The notes below the pieces were generated by a model. That model was not told where the DNA came from. It saw only the letters and a program-made list of their open reading frames with translations, and did not search any database. The translations under genes were made by a program, and so were the position numbers. From Diplodia intermedia (taxonomy: Eukaryota > Ascomycota > Dothideomycetes > Botryosphaeriales > Botryosphaeriaceae), in assembly GCA_021495925.1 (NCBI GenBank), contig JAKEKT010000026.1:186001-250000 (forward strand): a stretch of 64,000 nt of DNA, read 5' to 3'. Shown one piece after another: positions 35,002 to 46,858 of this stretch. Positions within the stretch are counted from its first letter, which is position 1; the number at the start of each line of letters is the position of its first letter.

Positions 35002-37963
35002 CAGACCGGTCGTACTTCAGCTCCGCCACTTTCTCGTTACGTTATACCGCGGCTACGACCGATGGGGGACCGTGCAGTATTAGTCTGCATCGACTAGGCA
35101 ACGGTTCTTCCCGCCATTGCTTCGTCCTCCAAAACTCCACTGTGGCTGGAATGATGCTTCAGTAATCTCTATCAGTAATCGGTCTCCACCTGCACGCGGT
35201 CCAGGTCTCAGGTCCCGGCCCAGGTCCCGGTCCGGGGTTCCTCGCACGCACGAGCTTCGATGCTCGTTTGGGCAGTCGCTACGGCGCCCTATTCTGCAAC
35301 GCGACGCCCTTCAACGCGCTTCGCTTCAGCCTCTTGTTTTATCCGTTCCGCCTCTTATTATTTTTCGGCCTCTTTTTATTGTCCTTCCGGTTTGTGTGCT
35401 GCGTTCTAGCGACCTTGTTTTTGTGTTAATTTTCGGAATGTTTTTGTAATGGCGTTCTCTGCGCGCGTCGTCTAATTGCTTCTTTCTCGTCTTGTTTTCC
35501 CTGCTTCTCTTCTAACGGCCTCGGTTCTTTGCTTCCGTCTCGTCGTTGCCCCATCGATCGATTCGCGGCGGCTTTTTTTCCGACTTTGTTCTTTGCTCTG
35601 CTCGCAAATCTTCCTTGCTTCGCAACCAACAATGTTTTATGATACCCCCAGCCATGGCCCCACAGTTGTTATTTTAGTTTTCTTGTTGCTGTTGCAGAGA
35701 GCAGAGGAAAGGAAGAGAGAGAAAGGAAAAGAACGCGTGGGTGGGGAGGAGGGGAAGTAGTGTGCACTGTGGTCGCTTAGAGTATGTGAGATTGAAAGAA
35801 GGGGGTTTCGTAGCTGTAAATGAACGGGTGCGTTGTCGTCGTCGTCACTTTAGATCTCGCTCTTCCGGTGTGGTGTTAATCTCGTTCTTTCCGAAAGGTG
35901 CTTGCTTGTTTTTTTTTCTCTCTCTCGGCGTGTCCGGAATGGCGCCATACGTGAGGTTGGGGTAGACGGGCTCCGATGCCGATGCATGGAGGAGGCATGG
36001 GTCGTTGTCGTGGTTGTATAACAGCCCATGGATCTAAGGGCAAGACTAAAATGATGCTTTGTTCGTGCTTTTCATGCTCCGTCATGGTCTATGTGATAGT
36101 GGTGGTGTTGTTGTTGATGCATGACCCTACCAATGTTGACATGTGTGTGTATGCGAGGTGTCGAAGGGAAACTCGTCGAAAAGGGGAAAAGGCCAGGATG
36201 TCGGCGTGCAGGGCGGGATCGGTTTGTGGTCTTCGGCTCGGAGGACGGGCTGTGACCGTGGTGAAGGTGGCGGTGGCAGTACTGCTGGTGGTGGTCATGG
36301 TGGCGCTTGACTGGCGGGTCTTGTTGCCTTGCCTCGTTCGCCTGTCTTCGGTAGTTGTTGCGTAAGCATCTCTCTCTCTCTATATCTCTCTCTTCTTTTC
36401 TGCTTGCCTTGTTCAAGTCGCCAGCAGCATCAGTGGTGTTTCCTGGCCATATCCAATGGCAGTCCTCTCCTCCTTCAAGCCTCCGCCAACCAGTAGCGTC
36501 ATTAATTGTGCTGAGGGTTGGACAGCACAGAAAGTATGGGGAGATATGGAGCGGGATGGTCCAGGTGGAGATGGACTGTGAAGAACAAACATAACGTGAG
36601 CGTGGCTGCCCATAATGTGTACCTTGATGGCCGTTCAACAAACACTGCTCGACTCCCCCAGTCGCAGCCGTGGCCGATGGAAAGGTGAAGAGGAGGCCGA
36701 AACAGAATTTTCTGGACGATTTTTTATTGGCAGGCAACGAGGGCGGGCGGGACGGGCGAGCTGCTGCCTGAAGCTAGACGGTGCGGCGCAGGCTTGAGGC
36801 TGGTGATGTTTGCCTAAGGCAGGATGGAGGCAGTGCTCGGAGTGCTGGGGAGAAAGTTTGAAGGGTCGCGAGGCTGCCGGTCCCAACTTGCAGTTGTATT
36901 GGCCACTTGAGGAGCTTGGCTATCTGGGCTTGCTTGAGGTGCTTTGGTGTTGCGGAATGTTCTGGAGAATCGGAGATGCGGGATTCGGTCGCGCTGTGTT
37001 TGCCTCACTTTCGTGGTAGCTGAGGCACTGCCTTCGTTTGCGATAGACGGTCAAGAGTGGCAAGAGCTGGATGCAGAAACAAACGTTGTTCTGCTCCCCG
37101 CTCGTAGGTGTTCATAAGTGCCATATGAAGGAGCGCACCAGCCCTGTGGCCGAAATCGGAGAGCCATCATGGTAGTCTAGTCTCTTTCGACGCACTTGCC
37201 CTTGCCGATATCCGCATGCCACAGGCTAAGCCGAGTGTGCCCTCTCTTACAGACTGTCGTGTGCTTACTCGCGCCGTTGATTATCAAGCGGTGCATATGG
37301 GGCTACATGTGTAAGCATGTTGCTACTGGCTATGTGAAGAAGACGAGATGCTTATTAATCTAAATCATATCTTACCGATCGGAATTTAAGCTGAACATCA
37401 ACGGTAGAGTTGTCTTCTGGTGTTTGATTCCAATGTAGTATCGTTATTTCCATGTTTGATTCGACTTGACGCCAGTCATTGCTGATATTTACTTGCCGCT
37501 GGCCAATGGGGAAACACGTCTGACCGCTCAAGGATTGGTTAAAACAGTCTATCCTTGTATAATACTCATTAACGATCCTGCTACCAAAGCGCATGCATCC
37601 ACTGTCGGCGCACGCACGCAAGCCATCGCCACGCTATGCATGAGACCAAGCGAAAAAAGCAAGAAAGAACTTCTGAAGAATACACGCTCGAAAAGGAAGT
37701 TAAGGAGTCGACATGCAAAAAAGGAAATGCCATATACCGTTATGAATTGTCCGTACCGCCACGTGGACCCAATGCCTTGGGAAATCGTGCTCGTTTGTAC
37801 CAATCCTTTCGCAACCACGGACCCTGCCGGCATAATCTTTCTATCAAGAAAAGAGTATCCCCGCCCAAAGAATAAACGAGAGAAAAGCATTAGAGTGATT
37901 CTAGCTACTGTTTAAACAATGGATCTACAAGGGAAAGGAAGGTAAAGCAAAGAAGTCGGACGC
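35002..37963. other. Long intergenic region, 3' of LST7 and 3' of UBP2
   Basis: Nearly 3 kb between two convergent genes. The first kilobase is T-rich on the + strand and may be LST7 3' UTR. A CT microsatellite lies near 36368-36395. Open frames on both strands around 36.0-36.7 and 37.5-37.9 kb overlap and show no domain. No RNA gene is recognised. Confidence 0.5.
36368..36395. repeat. CT-rich microsatellite
   Basis: Two (TC)n runs separated by a short ATAT interruption, followed by further pyrimidines. Intergenic. Confidence 0.85.
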
Positions 37964-40900
37964 TCACTTGCGCTTACGCTTGCGTTGGCCAAGTCGACCG
38001 TTACGTCTACCTCCATTGACCGCGGCCACCCAGCCGTCTTCATCATCGCCGAGCAACTTCTCGTCCTCATCGATTGCCGAGTCGCGCCGATGCATGCGTA
38101 TGAACTTGCTGAAGTCAACAAAACTATGATGTATAGAAGCGCCATTAGCCAGCCTGGATGGGAAAGAAAAGCCAATGACGAACAATTCAAACTGCAGAAA
38201 GGATGGAGAAACATCAAAGGGCCGGATAAGGGGAAAGTGAAGCAAGGCTGCACTCCGCCGCGCACGCTTATACATCACCATTGGCCCTCGCTAGGTCTCG
38301 TGTCTATCTGCGAAGTGTCGTACCCATCCTGACTGTAGTCCGGCAACTTCTGCGAACCATCTGTCGGATCGATGCCCTCCGTGAACTTCACTTCTCCCCA
38401 GTCATCGTTGCTAAAGCTCGTCATCTCAACATCCTGTTGCTGTTGGGAAGGTGGATCCTCAAGCTTAATGGGTTCGCGATGGACTGCTTCAACGAGATCG
38501 TGATCACCGTGTTTGAGGTCGGCTTTGACGTAGACGACGCATGTTGTGATGATCTTCGAGTATGTGTCGCCCTGGCCGAAGATGTTCTTTTCAACGTCCG
38601 TGACCTCTGTGATGGTCTCATCGTTGTAATTTCGCCACAAACCATTCTTGAAGTCCCTAATCGATACGAGATAGTGACCGCCGCCGGTGCCACCACGGTG
38701 GATGAACAAAGAGTGCAGTTTGTATGGCACGGAATTCATGTCTGCAAATAGCGACGATATCTCGGCTTCGAGAGTGGCGATGCTGTCGTCCAAGCTGCTG
38801 ATTTCTTTCCGTGTCTCCTCGGCCTTCGCTACCATATCATCTCCGAAGATGCCATTGGTTTGCTGCTCGTCTGCCTGATCGGACTCATCTGCCTCAACAT
38901 CCTTGATGAAGTCTGATGCAGCCCGAACCGCGTCTGACAGAGATACATCCACCCTGGTTGCAGCTAGCTCGGCCCTGCGTTCACGGAGGCACTTCAACTT
39001 GGCCTTCTTCTCCCACGACTGCTTTCTTCTCTGCAAGGTGGCTTCATCGCGAAGATACCGGTCGATGTATATGGTTTCTTCCAGCTGCAAGTGATTCTCA
39101 GAACGGATCGTCTGCTTCTTCACCTTGTCGAAGCCGAGTCTCTTCACATCGACCTTCAAGATGGGAGGTGCTCGAAGAAGTGTGGTCCACTTCTCGGCAT
39201 TGTCGGAATCCTCTATCGCGCCCTTATCGAGGGTATCGTCGATTGCTTCGTAGATGTTCTTTGGTTTATCCACGACCGTGACGTATTGAGTGTTGAAAAG
39301 GGCCTTCTGCTCCGTTGTCTTTCCTTTCCTCTTGAGCGAGGCGGCTTCTTCACCATAGAACAGCCTAGACAGATACGTTAGCTTAGAATGACATTGAAGA
39401 GTTGACGGCAACCATACTCCTTGACAAAATCGAGCTGCTCGCCATCCTCCCTGAATCGTTCTGGGCGAATGGCATAGCTCAGTTGAAGCAGAATATTGAT
39501 GAGAATTTCGGAAGCGTCCTGCTGCATTGTGTAAGGAATGCTAGTGGGTTTGCTGGATGGTTTACGAGGTGGGATCGGTGGCGGATGTTCGGGCTGTGGC
39601 GGCTTTCCCGAGGACTCCTTGATCGGAGTATCCTTTTCCACTTTGGTACCCTCAGCATCCGGCAGGGTCTCAGAATCCCTGTCTCCAACAAGTGTAGCAT
39701 CACTATCCGCAGCCTCGGTTTGGGAATTTGCGAGAGCCTCGCCATTCGCGGCGCTGTCTGCCATTTCAACATCATTCCCATCATCTTTTCCGGCGTTCGA
39801 GCTTTCTGAAACAACCGTGGCTGCTGAGTCGGTCCCGGTCGGACCTGGTTCTTCGGTTGGAGCTGCATACTCCAGGGCCCGCTGCACCAATTCTACTTTG
39901 GGCCGAATAGTCGCTGCAGGGGCAGTGATTAACTGCTCGAATAGCTCCTTCAACTCTTTGACAACTATTCCTGTTAGTTGAGTAAAGACTAGTGATAGGT
40001 CGGAAGAATAGCTTACAGTGCTGAGACCGCCTGACTTCTTCTGCAGTAACCATTCTGCTCCCCACTCGCTTCTTACCGATGTTGTCTTCGTTGATTTCCA
40101 TAAGGTGCTCATCTATACTTAGGACGTATTCTCTCAACGGCTTTATCGTGAAGAGGAACTGCAGGATGGCGTTCAAGTAGCAGGTGTTGCCGAGGTTCTC
40201 GATACCAACTGGCCATTGGTCCAGTGGATATCTGGGTGGCGGAGCTGGGGCCGGTCCTTTGCCACTTTCGGCCCTGACGATAGCCGCGTAGCGGTCATAT
40301 TCATCACTCTTTGATGGATCCCGTTCCTTGAGGTCACTCAGTGTCAACTCGAGCATCTCGTCATCAACAGCACCTTGATGGTTGCTGATTCCGAAAGCAC
40401 TGAAAGCCTTGGTCTTCTCCAATTCGGGGTCGTTTCCCATCCTGATCTCGCCTGTTTGTAGCCAAACTTTAAGACCTTCACTATCACGGTGGTCTGCAAT
40501 GATCTTGATAGCCTCGGCAATCTTCGGCTCGCTAGATGGCTCTTCGGATTTCTATTCCAAGGTCAGCAAGGGACTGCTCCGATGGTAACTGTCTCGTCTT
40601 TTTGTGTCCTGGGACCGAGGCAGATCTTGGAGTGTTTGGTTCCACACACCTTTAATCCTGCCACGGCAATGATTTGATCATCGCCATGGCCGGCTTCTGC
40701 CCCCAACCATGACAAAGCTTGCTCGTACGTTTGGATGACTGTCCATTGTTTAGCGATTGTTGAAACTTCCAGCGGGGCAGGCGGATACATACTGTCACCG
40801 GCGGCATCCATAATTGCCTGACTTTGTCTGTAGGCGCCAATTTTCCGAAGGTACTCGCGCAATTCCGGCACTTCGTAGGCTCCGACGCTGGCGACGCGGA

Positions 40901-42178
40901 CACGGAATTGATTGATGATATACTCATCGGTGAATGAAGCTAAACGTTCAGGGTCGAGGTTGAAGCGGCGGAGCGCCTGCTTCGCATCCTTTCGGCTTAC
41001 AATCCCCTTAGACTCTTCCATGACCTTCTTCATATCTAGCTCGTCGCTTCGTCGTCCGTTTGCAAGATCTGCGAGACACTCGTAGTAATAGGCGTGGTTC
41101 TGCGGATCGGTCGCAACTTGTCGGTCATATGCGAAAGCTAACAGACTATCGGAAAAGGCTCCAATAGCGCCCAGCCCGGCGTAGTAACTACTGACATGGT
41201 TAGTATCGGCACGAAGAATACCGGGGAAGAGTAGGGCTCACGGATGGTCTTCAACGCCTTGTGAGCTGGCGGTGTAACCTGGCCTTTTAGGATCTAGTGC
41301 AAGTCAGCTTTCAGGAACAACGGGCGATGGACAAAGGGAAACTAACAATTGAAAGAGCCGAAAATCCTTTCAAGAGCTTCACGTGCGGCGTGTGGCTGAT
41401 AACTGTATCTCTTCAACTCTTGTTTGGCTGAGTGTGGCATGCGATCGATCAGGCACATGAGCTCCTGCATGGAGTCATCCAGGCGATCTCTTAGAGCGTC
41501 TCCCTGTATACGATTCCAGTCCTGCGGCGGGGACGGGAGGAACCACGCGGTCTCCTCCTCGCCCTGTGCAGGTTTCTTCGTAAACCCTAATCGCATGAAC
41601 AACGCATCACAGTCCTCCCCGTATGTGACCAAGAACTTCCTATTACGCAAGGGAATGCGCGACGACTTGCCATTTAAGGCGTCTCGAATGTAGGCATGCA
41701 GAATGTAGAGACCATCGATTGGCTTGGCAGCTTGGAGCTCGGTTCGATCGGGATCTATGACCTTGGCAGACTTGAGGCGCTCTTCCAGCACCTTTTTGTC
41801 CGTCAAGAGAGTCATGTCCTCTGGCGAAAGGCGTGGTGGGGCAACCTCTGCCGTGAGCACCGCTCCGCATTGCTGAGAAGAGCACTGAAAGCGATAACTC
41901 TCCTTCAGATAGTCGTCCTCCAAGCTATCACGTCGTCCATCGGAAGGAACATGTATGAAGTGGTGCAGCTTGTAGTCCTCATTCGGACATGGCCACGTGC
42001 AGGTACCTTGGCGAAAATCGAGGACTACTGAGATGTGGTGTCGACACAATCGACAGTATGAGGCAACCTTGAGTATTGTCTGCCCATCCGGGCGGCGATC
42101 CCAGCTCTCAGGTATCACGCACTGGTCCGGCTTCAGCGTGAGGTTATGGCGACAGCTGCCGCCGGGCACGGCGGCCAT
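37964..42178 (-). CDS. UBP2: Ubiquitin carboxyl-terminal hydrolase, UBP2 type
   Basis: Exons 42178-41347, 41293-41242, 41190-40650, 40551-40017, 39964-39418 and 39364-38279, plus a probable last exon 38108-37964, give 1245 aa. The N-terminal 280 residues have a Cys/His-rich part (CRLCRHH, CTWPCPN, CSSQQC). The USP core starts at PVGIENLGNTCYLNAILQFL, with nucleophile Cys near residue 599. A Gly-His-Tyr catalytic box, RGGTGGGHYLVSIRDF with His near 1066, is followed by LWRNYNDETITEV. A Glu/Asp/Ala/Pro-rich insert and a coiled coil interrupt the core. Yeast Ubp2 trims K63 chains and opposes Rsp5 with Rup1. If intron 6 is retained, the protein ends ...PSEGQW at 38275 (1198 aa). Divergent from the complex I gene over 649 bases. 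Confidence 0.92.
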
Positions 42179-42827
42179 AGGCGGCTTGGAGTCATCGAAG
42201 TGCGGTGGGGCGTCGGTGAGGATGTTGCGCCCGCAACGTACGCGCTGCCGAGGATCATAATGGTAGAGGTCTTCGAGCAGGCGTGGAGCGGTCTTCCCTA
42301 TAACTCCGGTCAGACGTCAACGGCAAGCGTGAAAGGCGGCGCGGGTAAGTAGAAACCTGGCTTGGAAGGCAACATGTGGACCGTAAGACCTCGGCGGGCG
42401 TGCAGAAACCAGGGAGTGGAGGAGAGAAGCGGAGGCTATGACAAGGTGCTCCAGAAGTTCGTGAGCGCGCAGCGCTGTTGTGTTATGAGAGATGCGACCA
42501 GCGACGCGGCGGGATGATGAAGCGGATAACGTATGAGCGACGCGGCGACTGGCAAGCGCATAAGCTGATGACAGCAACCGAAAGATGCACGCTACAGCAG
42601 CTTAGCTGGACGCCACGTCGAGTCGGCTGGGTGAGGGACAAAGAACAGGCGTGGTTAGCTTGCTTGTCAAGTGTTTGGGTGTGATGTCAAAGCTCCTGTC
42701 ACGTAGGTGTCGGCGCTGGGCAGAATCGGGCGGTGAGCGGTGGGCCGCAGCTTCAATGGCGGAGAGCCAATCCAATCTGGCTGACACTCCACAACCTCGA
42801 CCGCATCGCACTCGACCGCCGCCCAAC
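42179..42827. promoter_or_regulatory. Shared divergent promoter, UBP2 / complex I subunit
   Basis: 649 bases between the start codons at 42178 (minus) and 42828 (plus). No gene is supported. The part next to 42828 is C/A-rich, as a short 5' UTR would be. Confidence 0.5.
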
Positions 42828-43574
42828 ATGGCCCACGACGACCACCAGTACCACCCCAAGGACACGATCGGCCGGACCATCAAGACCACAATGGTCACGG
42901 CCGGCGCCGGCACCTTCGTGTCCGCCATCCAGAACACCCTGCAGAAGCAGAACTACGGCCCCTTCGGCGTCTTCACCCGCTCCGGCACGACCATTGCTGT
43001 CTTCAGTACGCCGGCGCACCCGTAACCGCAATTGATTTGGCAAATGCTGATCTGCCGCAGCGGCTATGGGTGGCTCCTACGAGTTCGCTCGCACCGCGTC
43101 GGCGAACCTGCGCCAGAAGGACGACAGCTGGAACGAGGCCATTGGCGGCTTCTTCGGTGGTGCTATGGTCGGCCTGAGATGTATGGCATGCAGCCTTCCG
43201 ATGAACTGAGACGCATTGGCTGATTTTGGGGCACTAGTCCGATCCATGCCCGCCGTCCTTGGTTACGGCGTCGGCCTTGCCGCTATTCTCAGCACCTTTG
43301 ACTTCTGCGGCCACGCTCTGACCGGATACAGCAAGGATCCCAACACGGATGAGTTTGAGAGGAAGCGTTTCCTGAGGACGAACTACAGGACACCGGCAGA
43401 GGAGACCGTTGCCATGATTGGCGAGGGTCGCGGTATGCGTTTTGATTATACATATGGTACGCGGCGGGTTGCTGATATCTTGCAGGCATCATCCCTCCCG
43501 GCTACGAGGACAGGAGACGACAGAGGCTTAAGGAGAAGTACGGCTATGAGATCGACGCGCCGTCCGCCCACTGA
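42828..43574 (+). CDS. NADH:ubiquinone oxidoreductase 21.3 kDa-type subunit (Tim17 family, NDUFA11/B14.7-like)
   Basis: Four exons (42828-43005, 43061-43180, 43238-43432, 43486-43574) give 193 aa. The protein begins MAHDDHQYHPKDTIGRTIKTT and has four membrane segments of the Tim17/22/23 fold: VTAGAGTFVSAIQNTL, the IAVF...GGSYEFARTA region, AIGGFFGGAMVGL and SMPAVLGYGVGLAAILSTFDFCG. The soluble C-terminus ends IIPPGYEDRRRQRLKEKYGYEIDAPSAH. This matches the accessory subunit of fungal mitochondrial complex I (Neurospora 21.3b type), located in the membrane arm. A TIM22-type import subunit would be an alternative, but the C-terminal tail favours complex I. All introns are GT-AG and 48-57 bases long. 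Confidence 0.87.
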
Positions 43575-44973
43575 ATGGAGAAGTCGCCTCAGATTCGCGC
43601 AAACGAGAAGAGCTAAAGATGAAGTGGATGTAGAAACTGAAGTGCTGATGGGATGGCGTACAATGGCAAAACCATGGCGTTCTTCCGCTGCTCCAAAGTA
43701 GAGCAAGATACCGCCAGCTGCAGCTGGCCTACATGTACAAATCGATTCCCTTACGTCAGAAATCGTTTCGGGTCCCGGGGACGGCAATGGCTCGGTTTCT
43801 TGCATAAACATCGACTAACGCAAATGTTCATTGGTGTACGGCAGCATCTTAGACCCATAACATCGAAAACCCCGGTTCAATCGTCCTTACAATGTCGTAG
43901 ATGTTGGGGACTTGCAAACGGTGTGTCAAGGCTCTGAGTCTGTTGAGGTACGGACGGCATCAGGAGACGTTGTCTGCCAACCACAGACTTGCTAGGAACT
44001 CGTCAAACATCGTTTGAGCCAAGGCAGTCGACGGGCTCCATGCAGCTATTAGGGGGTCGTTAAAGTCTTTATTTCTTAGTCCGGTTAGGTACATGAGGCG
44101 GACATGTCCAACCGAAAGCTATGACAGGGGCTGCGTGGAGTATTACATCTAGCCCGATTGCGCTATCTTCTCAAGGAGGCGCATGGCATTTGCGGTGCCC
44201 TCGCAGTCTCGACGCCTTCAGTGACGGCATTCCAGAGGAATGATTGTGAAGATCAGCTGCAGATCCAGCACGGGGACGCTGAGCATAGGCGAGAATCTTA
44301 TTCCCGCGCTGTCTAAGAGTGACATGGGGGCTGAGACAGCGCCGGAGGCTCAAAAGGCATCAAAGGGGTTGGCAGGAGAATATCAGATACGCAGACGTTG
44401 GTTTATGGTTTTCATAGCGTCATAGCTATCTGCGGCAATGCGCAGGAATATCGCGTTGCCGCACTTGCATGGTCCCCGCACTGACTCGCATCCTACAGCG
44501 CACATGACACGACGGACACAAGACCTGGAGGCACCCACCAAACGCAAGAGACGTGCGCTCGTCGGCGCTGGCAGGCGCGCAGGCTCGGCAGCTAATGCGC
44601 CGCCTCGTGGCTGGAATGCCCGCGACCAGTTTGGCCGCGGCATAGCTCGTCCCCAAAAGGAATGTCGAGGGCGTCATCCCTGCCCCTCCCCGCAGCCACC
44701 ATCTTGACGTGCCGGAGAGGGGAGTGAGGAGATGCGGACTCGCATCGGGATCGACCGCCTGACACCCAGAATTTTTGTTGACTCCACGGCGGGGCGCTCC
44801 TCACGGCCTGGTCCCCGCAGCGAGCCTAATAACCAGTCTTCTTCTCCGCCAGCCATGCATGCAGCCGTTTAAAGTGAACCACAACCGTCATCCGCCAATC
44901 TTACTGACCCCACCTGAACCACAGAACCCGCTTGCAGCAGGCGCTTCAATCGCGCGAATTACACATCTCACCA
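43575..44973. other. Intergenic region between the complex I gene and the TBCC gene
   Basis: No gene is supported. Open frames near 44.4-44.8 kb on both strands overlap and are basic and low-complexity without a domain. The last 80 bases are promoter-like for the gene at 44974. Confidence 0.55.
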
Positions 44974-46485
44974 ATGGCTACTCTTCCGCTCCAGCAAAAC
45001 GCGGACACGGGCTTGAAGGAGCGCTTCTTCCGCTACTTCCAGCACGAGGTGACAGGTGAGCACGCGAACAACCCCGCATCCCATCCCTGCCGCACCCACT
45101 GACATGCCCACCCAACAGAGCTCCAGGAGGAAATCAACAGGCTCGCCGACAAAGCAGTGACTGGCGGCGAGCGGGCAGATGGCGTAGAGCACTGCCTGGC
45201 CGGTATAGCAAGGCTGTCGCGCGAAGTAAAGGACGCCTCGAGCTACATCCCGGCGTACGACCAGCGAACATATTCTGAGGTTTGCGCGCGCGGACCCCCC
45301 CATCCCCTCCGCAGCTAGCCCACGGAGCTCTAACGTTCTTCTCTCTCCTTGCTTCCCGCAGGCAATCAAAGCCCTCAACGACAAACTCAACCAAACTCGC
45401 ACCTCCTTCGCGCCCCGCAGCAAGTTCTCCTTCAAATCCACCCGGCAGTCGAGCGCCACAACCGCCGTCTCGCACCACAAAAACCCGTCCGCAATTTCGC
45501 TCGCGGACGTCGCAGAGCTCGCCTCGCAGCAGCGCCTCAAACTCCCGGGTGCGCACCAGCACGCCGTCAACGACCCCGCCGCCAGCTCCGGAGACACCTC
45601 GACCGCAGAATCCAGCGCCTTCGCGTCCCCCGCCGCCCCCGGCACGCCGGCCAACGAGCTCGCAGAAGATGGAAGCAGGCAAAACGGCGCGGGCCTGGAT
45701 GGCCATGGTCACGGCGGCGCGGCGCAGGATGGCTTCGTGAACCGGCATCTCAGCAGCGCGCAGCAGCAGGGCTCGCCCATGCGCAAGCCGTCGTTCAGCG
45801 GCACGAGCAGCGTGGCCATCGCGGGCCACACGGGCTTGCACATCATCCTGCCGCCGACGGCCTCGCACGCGACGTCGGCCGGCACCATCGCGAACGTGCG
45901 CCGCTGCATCGTCGACATGAGCCAGCCCACGGCCGAGGCGAGCGGCGGCGCCCCCTTCGCCGGGCTGACGGTCAAGAACGTGCGCGACTCGTTGCTCGTG
46001 TGCGGCCGCGTCGCCGGCGCCATCCACATCACCGCTGTCGAGGGCAGTGTGCTGGTCGTCCGCGCGCGCCAGTTCCGCATGCATGAGTGCAAGAACGTCG
46101 ACGTGTACCTGCGGTGCGATAGCAGGCCGATCATTGAGGACTGCGCGGGCATCAGGTTCGCGCCGTTGCCGGAAACTTATGTGAGTAATACTTGCTAGAC
46201 TTCCCTCTTGAAATTGGCTTTTTCCATGGCATTGGAACTGAGTGGCGGCCGAATAAGGGCTGACTTTTTCTGCACCAGACCCATGAAGACCCCTCCGCGC
46301 AGCCAAATTTGTGGGATCAGGTCGACGACTTCAAGTGGCTCAAGGCGGAGCATAGCCCTAACTGGAGTGTCCTTCCCTCCGAGTTGCGCACCTCGGAACA
46401 CGTGTGGAAAGACCTGGTGCCTGGTAGCCCGGACATGGGCTTAGAAGAGATATTCGAGGCTGTCAAGATACAGCCGAAGCATTGA
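44974..46485 (+). CDS. Tubulin-folding cofactor C
   Basis: Exons 44974-45055, 45119-45279, 45362-46180 and 46279-46485 give 422 aa. The N-terminal spectrin-like coiled coil is GLKERFFRYFQHEVTELQEEINRL-type (residues about 10-80). A Ser/Ala-rich linker precedes the C-CAP/TBCC beta-helix domain. That domain carries VRRCIVDMS, GLTVKNVRDSLLVCGRVAGAIHITAVEGSVLVV, the QFRMHE motif that carries the catalytic arginine finger, and CDSRPIIEDCAGIRFAPLP. The last exon has HEDPSAQPNLWDQVDDFKWLK. Cofactor C acts on the tubulin-cofactor D/E complex as a GTPase activator for beta-tubulin, releasing assembly-competent heterodimers in the cytosol. The arginine-finger motif looks intact. Confidence 0.93.
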
Positions 46486-46858
46486 TCGGTATTGGCGAGA
46501 AGCAAGATGAGACGGCAACAGAAAGAGTGATTCTCCCGATTTCTTTTCCGGCGTTGGATGGTTGGTAATGACTAGGCTTTCTTCAGTATATCTCACCGGT
46601 ACAGCGGAGGAGCAAAACAAGGTAAGTACGGTATTGGTTTCTTTGAGCATAAAGGGATCGAAAACGGAAAAACAGTCATGATTGCGGACAAAATCGGCCA
46701 GGTATACTTAATGTGCTCGCACTACACATCACGATAGCAGCCATAGCATGGAAGCATTGCATTTATTTTGATTTTTAAGCGTCCTACACGCCCTTCTAGG
46801 ATAAGTCAAGCGCGTGGGATATCTGTAGGTTTTGCATAACGTTTTTGAGCAACTTTTT
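46486..46858. other. Convergent 3' flanks
   Basis: AT-richer spacer between the TBCC gene (+) and the RPAP1 gene (-), presumably with both 3' UTRs. Nothing else is seen. Confidence 0.6.

Noticed and set aside
45134..46306. 390-codon minus frame
   Set aside because: Antisense to the tubulin cofactor C gene, whose + frame has a clear domain and intact splice sites.
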